Source: Ampullaceana balthica (Eukaryota > Mollusca > Gastropoda > Lymnaeidae). From it: a DNA stretch of 64,000 nucleotides. This document shows positions 57,911-64,000 of the stretch, piece after piece. The stretch covers positions 163,565 through 227,564 of the forward strand of contig CALYLW010000965.1 in the NCBI GenBank assembly GCA_944989445.1, given 5' to 3'. The notes under the pieces were generated by a model. That model was not told where the DNA came from. It saw only the letters and a list, made by a program, of their open reading frames with translations, and did not search any database. The position numbers were made by a program, and so were the translations under genes. How positions within the stretch are numbered: the stretch's first letter is position 1; the number at the start of each line of letters is the position of its first letter.

Positions 57911-58744
57911 TAGCTGGATAAAGACGGATGTTCATTAAATGATTCGAACATTTATTAGACAATGCTAATCTTGTTGGGCTCGATATTCTCAGTTATGAAT
58001 TTTAACAGGGAACCGTGTTAGGATGAATTTAAGTGACTCTCACATGTGGGTTATCAAAAGTGTCAAACTAATGGTATTGACCTGACCCCGTTTATGTACT
58101 CAATTCAAGATCTCAAGTTCATCCTTCACATTAAAATTTTGCAATAAAAACTTCTGAAAGAATGTCATTTTGGCTATTATCTTAATTCGGCTCCCGCACA
58201 TCTTTACTTCATGGAATGTGGAGCTTCAAGCAAAAAGTTTGGTTGCCTCTGAATTATGGGGTATGGACTGTTATAACAATTCTACCTGACAAAGTTTCTT
58301 TTAAATCAGTGTATCAAACTCAATGTTTCATTAAGCTTTGGATATTAGAACACTTATTTTATTTAGACTAATTGATAAAACAAAGTGATTCCCCATATAT
58401 GTTAAATTGGTATAGTTCGGTCATTTTATGAGCAAACAATTTCAAGAACAGTTTAATGATTTTTTATTTCCTTCAATCACGAGATTGAGGACAGAGAAAA
58501 AGTTCACGCGAGAGAGGCGTGGGAGAAGGTTCGCGAGGATCTGAGTAGTGAGACAGAGACTAGATGGCTGTGTTAATACTAAATTGTCTCCACCATGTCA
58601 ATACTGTTTAATCTTGTACATAATGATTTTTGTAATCATCGAATATTACAGCATTAAAGTTCAATTTTTTAACATTAAGTGTTTCAAGGAATCATTGTAC
58701 GAGAGATGTTGTTATTTGATAAAGCCGTCTCAACTTCATCATCA
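57911..58744. other. Non-coding
   Basis: No feature recognised. Confidence 0.4.
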
Positions 58745-59105
58745 TCAGTCCCGTGACCGTTGCGGTCGTTGAGGGGAGCGCATGGACACATGAACAGATA
58801 ACGATCTCCACATATGCCTATTTTGAGCGGCGGCCAATAATTCATGCAATTTCATCCCATTTCATTCCTTTATGTTTTCCATTAAGCTTTCCCGTTGTCG
58901 ACATCTTCGCCGGACCCCTTCTACAGTGCCTTGACGGATTTTGTTTCTTCAGGGTATCATGTCGCAGTACATGACCGAACCATGCCATCTTATGTCTCTT
59001 AACTGTTGTTAGTGTCTTGATGACCCGCAATAGAGACATATTCATGAAAAGTGATGTGTGACACAATTCTTTTGGAGTGTTATATTTGTTCCGTTTAAAT
59101 GTCAA
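58745..59105 (-). mobile_element. RTE-like LINE C-terminal fragment
   Basis: The minus strand encodes RVIKTLTTVKRHKMAWFGHV, LRHDTLKKQ, then degenerate CRRGPAK and GMKWDEIA, the AWFGHVxRHD signature of RTE-like LINE C-termini. It is about 87 codons in one frame; the simple tail would be the CATCATCATCAG at 58738-58750 read in reverse. Confidence 0.7.
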
Positions 59106-59125
59106 ATAACGTTATTTATAGTGTA

Positions 59126-59400
59126 CTAGATTTCGACGCGCGGCGTAGCATACGCCGCAGACTTGCTCATATATATTGCAAAGAATGGAGGGGGGGAGAA
59201 TGGACACTAAACTACATCACGAAGAAATCAGAACAACGCGAATGAACCTCAGGGGGGAGAACTGCCGACGCATTACTCGTCTCGAAAAATGTGTACTGTG
59301 GTTAGCTACTTGCCCCCACCCTGCACCATCCTAGCTTGCCAACCATAAACTGCGATTTGCCGACCCTGGCGAGGGCCATTCGTCAAACTTACTTGCACTC
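59126..59400 (-). mobile_element. Dispersed repeat with Helitron 3' end, inverted copy
   Basis: Minus-strand CTAG at 59126-59129 followed by T; hairpin GCGGCGTA/TACGCCGC at 59140-59158; body CATTCGTCAxxxTTACTTGC and CGACCCTGGCGAGGG match the copies at 12850-14653. Confidence 0.75.
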
Positions 59401-59580
59401 GTCTTGTGCTTGATCTGGTTATATATATTGATATATGTGGCAATGTGCCGCAAGTTTGTTTGACGGGTGCGGACAGGTGAAACTTTATAGCCGGGAGGGG
59501 CCGACAAATAAAGACTGCGGAACATTGTAGATCTCCACGATTGCCCCAGGGCATGTGGTAAACCATTGTATTAACTGGAA
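59400..59580 (-). repeat. Inverted partner of the repeat at 60215-60345
   Basis: Read on the minus strand it gives TACAATGGTTTACCACATGC, ATCGTGGAGATCTACAA, CCCCTCCCGGCTATAAAG, CACCTGTCCGCACCCGTCAA; 60215-60345 gives the same order on the plus strand. Function unknown; may be the body of a short interspersed repeat. Confidence 0.6.
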
Positions 59581-60139
59581 AAGCTTTGCTTTGTAAACAA
59601 AGTTTACATCCATGTTACGAAGTTATGTTCAAAAAGAAAGAACGAAAAGAACGGGCAAAAACATACACATTTTAAAAAATTAAATGTAGCCGAGCGGTTG
59701 GTAGCGATGCACAGTATTTTAAATAGAACACAATAAATCCACAAAATAAATTAATTCCAGACAGGTTGAGGATTATAGCTGTTCTAAACCTTTATTTGGT
59801 AGGATTATTCTCGTAAGAAAGGAAATCGAAATTATAAATAAGTACTTTAACTATCGAGTTAAACGAACAAGTTACATGCAGTATGCAGCCCTAAGTGTCT
59901 ACCACACCCTACTCCCTCGTCCACGTCCACTCCTGTCCGCGTTCCTGTTTTCAAATTCCCTTTTCGTTTACGTTTCTGTTTTATAGATACAACAAAGACA
60001 GCGTCAAAGCTTGTTCAGCATTCATAATAACATGTCTTGCTGACTATTTAATTGGTGAGGTCTGGTCAGCCAATCATGACCATAAAAGTGCCACACTATC
60101 TCTTTCCATTTACTTTGTTTGCTCTCTGACTATCTCTCC

Positions 60140-60345
60140 TTGACCAGGCCCATAGCGTCTGGGACAAAGGAAGAGACAAGGTTGGAGCCAGTGGGGTCGG
60201 ACGAGGCGCACCAGCCTGTACAATGGTTACCACATGCCCTGAGGCACTCGTGGCGGTCTACAATTTGTCCAGCCACTCCAGGCCATAAAGTTTTCCCTGT
60301 CCGCTCCCATCAATCAACCTGGGGCAAATCGCCACATAAATGAAA
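60140..60345 (+). repeat. Short dispersed repeat, plus copy
   Basis: Contains CAGGCCCATAGCGTCTGGGA, GGTTGGAGCCAGTGGGGTCG, then the block shared in inverse with 59400-59580. No box A/B pair was found. Confidence 0.5.
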
Positions 60346-60354
60346 CAACCCGTA

Positions 60355-60900
60355 AAAACAAAAGGTTTTCACTATAAATCCCTTATATAAGAGACAGAAC
60401 TCAACGCGACAAACATTTACAGACTGAAACTGACTTAAGTCCCCTTTGCTGTAAAACTGAGGGGGACGTGTGGTCACCGACGCTGCTGATCGACTCAAGA
60501 GGCACGGGACGTCGAACAATAACAAAATGTGGAATTGAATTACCTATAGTTATATAGAGATAAACTAAAAGTGCATTCATTTAATTACGGTACTTTCGAT
60601 CGATCTGAAATTTTGATACGATGCATTGTTAGGGGGCACGAGTCTATGTGCAAAATTTCAGCTCGATAGCATCACATGAAGTGTGTCATTTTACCACGTT
60701 TTTATTAACTCGCTTTCGTTCCTGTATGTCCACAATTTTTCAAATCTGCCAACGTAAAATTAAACCACTTCTGATGGTCCAAGAGGTCTCACAATTTTAC
60801 CACAGATTGATCTTGGATGACAATGCATTGTATTAAAATGTCAGATCGATCAAATATACCGTCATTAAATTATTGAAATTTTTAGTTTATCTATATATAA
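60355..60900. repeat. Repeat family R copy with hairpin motif at its edge
   Basis: Begins CACTATAAATCCCTTATATA (as at 32579) and contains ATTTACAGACTGAAACTG, TACTTTCGATCGATCTGAAA (60588) and, reversed within the same copy, GATCTTGGATGACAATGCATTG and TGTCAGATCGATCAAATATACC (60811-60860). The copy is therefore internally palindromic. Confidence 0.65.
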
Positions 60901-61129
60901 GCATATGTATTATCCGTCTGCTCTTGTTTACATTACATTCACGTGCCGAGTTCACACCAACCCCAACCAGATCAACCATGTTTAACATCAAGGAGAGATC
61001 AGTCATTTCCAGGCTGTAAATGTTTGTCGGGCAATGCGTATTATATGTGAACATAATCAATACTTCAAAACTCACCATAGCATGCACTTGGACTAAAAAG
61101 AATAAAATGAATAGAAGTAAAAATATTTT

Positions 61130-61310
61130 TTAAAAAAAATAAGTTTTTATAAGCGGATTAAAAAGAAGAAAATAATTTTAAACTTATAAGTGCAAGTAAT
61201 TTAATTTTTTTATATGACTAAAAACGTGGAGTGGGTGTTTGGTATAAAAATTAAAGATTTATAATTGAGAAGGCAAAAGAGAGATGTATATATAATAGTT
61301 AGAGAATGAA
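61130..61310. repeat. Rearranged copy of the repeat at 10422-10640
   Basis: 61130-61216 is the reverse complement of about 10545-10640, while 61217-61310 matches 10422-10500 directly, so the two halves have opposite relative orientation in the two places. Confidence 0.6.
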
Positions 61311-61429
61311 TCAACTTTCAGCTTGTGAGGCGAGCGCACTATTGACTTCGCTATCAAGCATTATGTTAGAAACAGTTAAAGTTGTCGATGCAATCATTTT
61401 TTAAATCTCTCATAAATTCGTTGATTTTA

Positions 61430-61834
61430 CACGCTTTTATTTAAGTCACAATGTTTGTATGTTGTATCCATCCATCCATCCTTCCTTCAAATCTTGAAAC
61501 GTAAAATTAAACCACTTCTGATGGTCCTAGAGATATCAAACTTTTACCACAGATAGATCTTGGATGACAATGCATTGTATCAAAATTTCAGATCGATCGA
61601 ATGTACCGTAATTAAATTAATCAATTTTTAGTTTATCTCTATTTATCACTATTTAGAATGTATAGTCGTCTGCTAGAGTTGACCTTCACAGATCACTGGT
61701 TTCCCTCCAGCCATCGTTTACCAAATTCCCGTGTTTACATCAAGGGCAGGGGAGATCAGCACGTTTCAGTCTGTAAATGTTTGTAAATAAAAGAGTGTCC
61801 TTTTTAAAAAAAATTTTTTTACATTTTACTTATA
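61430..61834 (+). repeat. Repeat family R, full-length-looking copy
   Basis: Matches 40435-40850 over its entire length in reverse orientation. Abuts the Helitron start at 61835. Includes ATCCATCCATCCATCC simple tract and CTTCTGATGGTCCTAGAG. Confidence 0.75.
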
Positions 61835-64000
61835 TCTAATATATAAAGATGAAAGTTTGTGTGTTTGTTTGTTTGTGTGTTTGTTTGTTACCAATGGAAA
61901 TCCACACCGTTGGACCCAGGATGCTGAAATTTTGCATGGGGCTCTCATTCGACCCTAGACAGGTCGTAGGCTATGTTTCAACCCCAGGTGACCACCCCTA
62001 GGGTAAGGGGGCCCATAATCAGAAAATGTAGAGCCAAATAAAGACAAAATAAATTCTCATTTCGATATTGAACAGCTTCATGCGGGCATTCAAAACGAGT
62101 TCATTTTGGTGCGTTATTTTTTACAATACTTTATTTTTAGCTGTGCGCTTTCAAAAATCTTTTATTGTCAAATTACGGTGCGCACCTTTTCGTGTACGCA
62201 TCTAAAAGTGAGCAGTGTAATTTTATTATAATAACATTCATATTTGTTTTGGCCTTGCGGTACAAAACAGTGGCCTTTTATACAAATACTTTCTTGATAT
62301 TATAGATCTGTTAACACTATTTCATTACATTTGTCACACGATGTATGGTATTTATTTTTAAATTAAGAGTTTTATTATGTTGTTTCTAATGACTCAAATT
62401 TTAATTTAAACAAATAAAAGAAATTGCCCAAGTCAAAAAAGCTTAATCGTAATTTAGAGGAACTATACGTTTGTTTTTCTTAAAATTTGATGCGTGTTCT
62501 ATATTAATTTTTCTTGCTTATTTTACTTGCTCAATCCCTTAAATTTAATTATTAACGTAAATCATCAAGGAATATTACATGCATATAAAAGCCTACGACC
62601 AATGCTGTGTTTTTTTTATTACATACGCTCTATAAATTTACAATTTAAACCTTTCTACCGGACTTATAAACATAAGCATATTAAACTCAATACAAGTGAA
62701 CCTATAAGCAATTAATTAAGTTGGGCGGCGAATTGAATATGCCATGGTCATTACGCTGTTGCGGAATAACAAAAGCCATTTTAAAAATAGATGTTTAGTC
62801 AAACATAGCATCTTTTTTTCCTATTTCGTAAATAATTTATTTATTTTGCAGAAACTAAATCTGTTGTTTGAAATATAATTTACAAACTATGATGTCCCAT
62901 CGGGAAACATGGTCCAAAACATACTTGAATTCTTTTTTAAAATTATACCTATTACATAAAAGCCGTAAATTTAAATCGTATAACATAGAGACAAATATAA
63001 AAAAAAGCATTATATATCATTTCCATATTAAAACACTAATAAATAAAGACTATCAAAAAGTATACAATTTATTTTTGGAGCAGTACTGCATTATAAGACT
63101 TCATTTTAAGCGCCCGCCTTTAAATTAACTTTAATTGACTAAAAATTGACTATAATTTGTTCACTTTTGTCCCTTTCTACAAAACGGTCCATTTAGCGAT
63201 GGATTCCAAAATCTTATATGTTGCTGTTTCACCAAGGGATACAATTCTTTTTTGATTCCCGTTTTGAGATAAGACATTATATTTTGTAAAAAAAAATTCC
63301 TGTTTTTGTTTCTGGAAATTAGATAAAGGGCGATTTTTACTAATTACTTTTAGTTCAGAGTTGAGTCGTGCTTAATTGTTTTTAGTATGATTCGTAAATT
63401 TTACAGACTTTTAGTCAAATGGGAAGTTGGACCATTAGTGAGAGGGGGCTTAGGCTTTTATTAGTATAGAAAAGGGGAGGGCACTAAATGAAGTTAATCA
63501 AGAGAAATACAAAAAAATAAGAAGAAAGTAAATCGTTGCATACACATACATACTTAACAAATAACTATTTGAATATTTTCAACAACATAATAAAACTTGC
63601 TCATTACTATAAACTTACTTATTAAAAATAAGAATCAATGATCTTGACATGCATATAAAGGCCTAGGACCTATGTTGTCATTTCATGTTTACATAATTTT
63701 ATGTTTACATAAGCTAAACAAATTAACTATTTAAACTTTAGCTAACGAACTTATTAAGAAAGTCATTAAACTTAACACAAGTGAACCTAAAGATCACTAA
63801 TTCCGTGTAGTTAGAAGCATAAAACTCTGGGTGGTTATTAAGTACACTTCCGTGGTGGTAACGAGCAAAAAAAATATTTAAATATCAATTTTCATATAGC
63901 CCATATAATGAAAAAAACGTCTTTGTGCCCCCGGCCCCCAATGCGGGCAATCAAAACGAGTTTCATTTTGGATGCGGTCTTATTTTCTACAAATATCTAG
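61835..64000 (+). mobile_element. Helitron, runs off the window
   Basis: Starts TCTAATATATAAAGATGAAA after A, then GTTTGTTTG repeats and TAGGCTATGTTTCAACCCCA, the same 5' end as the minus-strand element at 18189-18647. Interior has two direct repeat pairs: GCATATAAAAGCCTACGACC (62580) with GCATATAAAGGCCTAGGACC (63651), and GCGGGCATTCAAAACGAG (62081) with GCGGGCAATCAAAACGAG (63943). A GTAGTTAGAAGCATAAAACT unit at 63806 is the tandem unit of the Helitron at 19122-22616. An 86-codon Lys/Asn-rich frame at 62868-63128 has no recognised family. The window ends in CTAG, but no hairpin stands before it, so this is probably not the true terminus. Confidence 0.65.

Noticed and set aside
63981..64000. 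CTAG at the very end of the window as a Helitron terminus
   Set aside because: No hairpin stands 8-12 bases before it and the following base is not visible, so chance is likely.

Overview
The window looks like AT-rich, intron-containing DNA from a gastropod mollusc. The only strong taxonomic hint is an intronless 578-codon gene at 47324-49060 (minus). It resembles the biomphalysins, aerolysin-type pore-forming proteins described from the planorbid snail Biomphalaria, so a planorbid or related freshwater snail is the best guess (inference). Very few host genes are present and most of the DNA is transposon debris in nested layers.

Host genes. (1) A seven-exon Cys-loop (nicotinic-acetylcholine-receptor-like) subunit gene lies at 23153-30485 (plus). 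All splice junctions can be read and the spliced product is 463 residues with signal peptide, Cys-loop, M1 to M4 and an intact cation-filter GEK. (2) A second, degraded paralogue sits upstream (exons at about 865-1005, 1494-1631 and 6047-6178). Its Cys-loop exon end, including the 5' splice donor, has been amplified into a 33-bp minisatellite. (3) A two-exon gene for a 102-residue, probably mitochondrial, single-span protein is at 42082-42588 (plus). (4) The biomphalysin-like gene. (5) A weak TIR/SEFIR-like fragment at 17223-17486 (minus).

Mobile DNA, left to right. 1.6-4.6 kb: a hAT element (1822-4508) inside a 41-bp minisatellite, itself carrying a pogo/Tigger-type MITE. 5.4-5.8 kb: LINE 3' end. 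6.2-10.3 kb: Ty3/gypsy-class retrotransposon with a SCAN-like gag and integrase upstream of reverse transcriptase (Gmr1-type order). 12-14.7 kb: hAT remnant, repeats with Helitron-type 3' ends and a tRNA-Val-like pseudogene. 16.2 kb: LINE tail. 18.2-22.6 kb: two Helitrons, the larger with a coding relic lacking the HUH nuclease and helicase. 24-30 kb: receptor introns loaded with microsatellites, Helitron ends and a hAT split by a Helitron. 33-41 kb: SINE, LINE tail, Merlin, a long-inverted-repeat Tigger MITE inside another element, telomere-like repeats and a 3.6-kb ZBED5/FAM200-clade hAT. 41.7-46.3 kb: several MITEs, a Helitron end with a 46-bp perfect palindrome, a tRNA-derived SINE and a CA/TA microsatellite. 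53-64 kb: Tigger arms, three nested hATs, two LINE 3' ends, inverted dispersed repeats and a Helitron running off the window edge.

The genes do not form a pathway. The two receptor copies look like a local tandem duplication, one functional-looking and one decayed and invaded. No CRISPR array, rRNA or intact tRNA was seen. All assignments come from reading the sequence; no alignment or database search was run.
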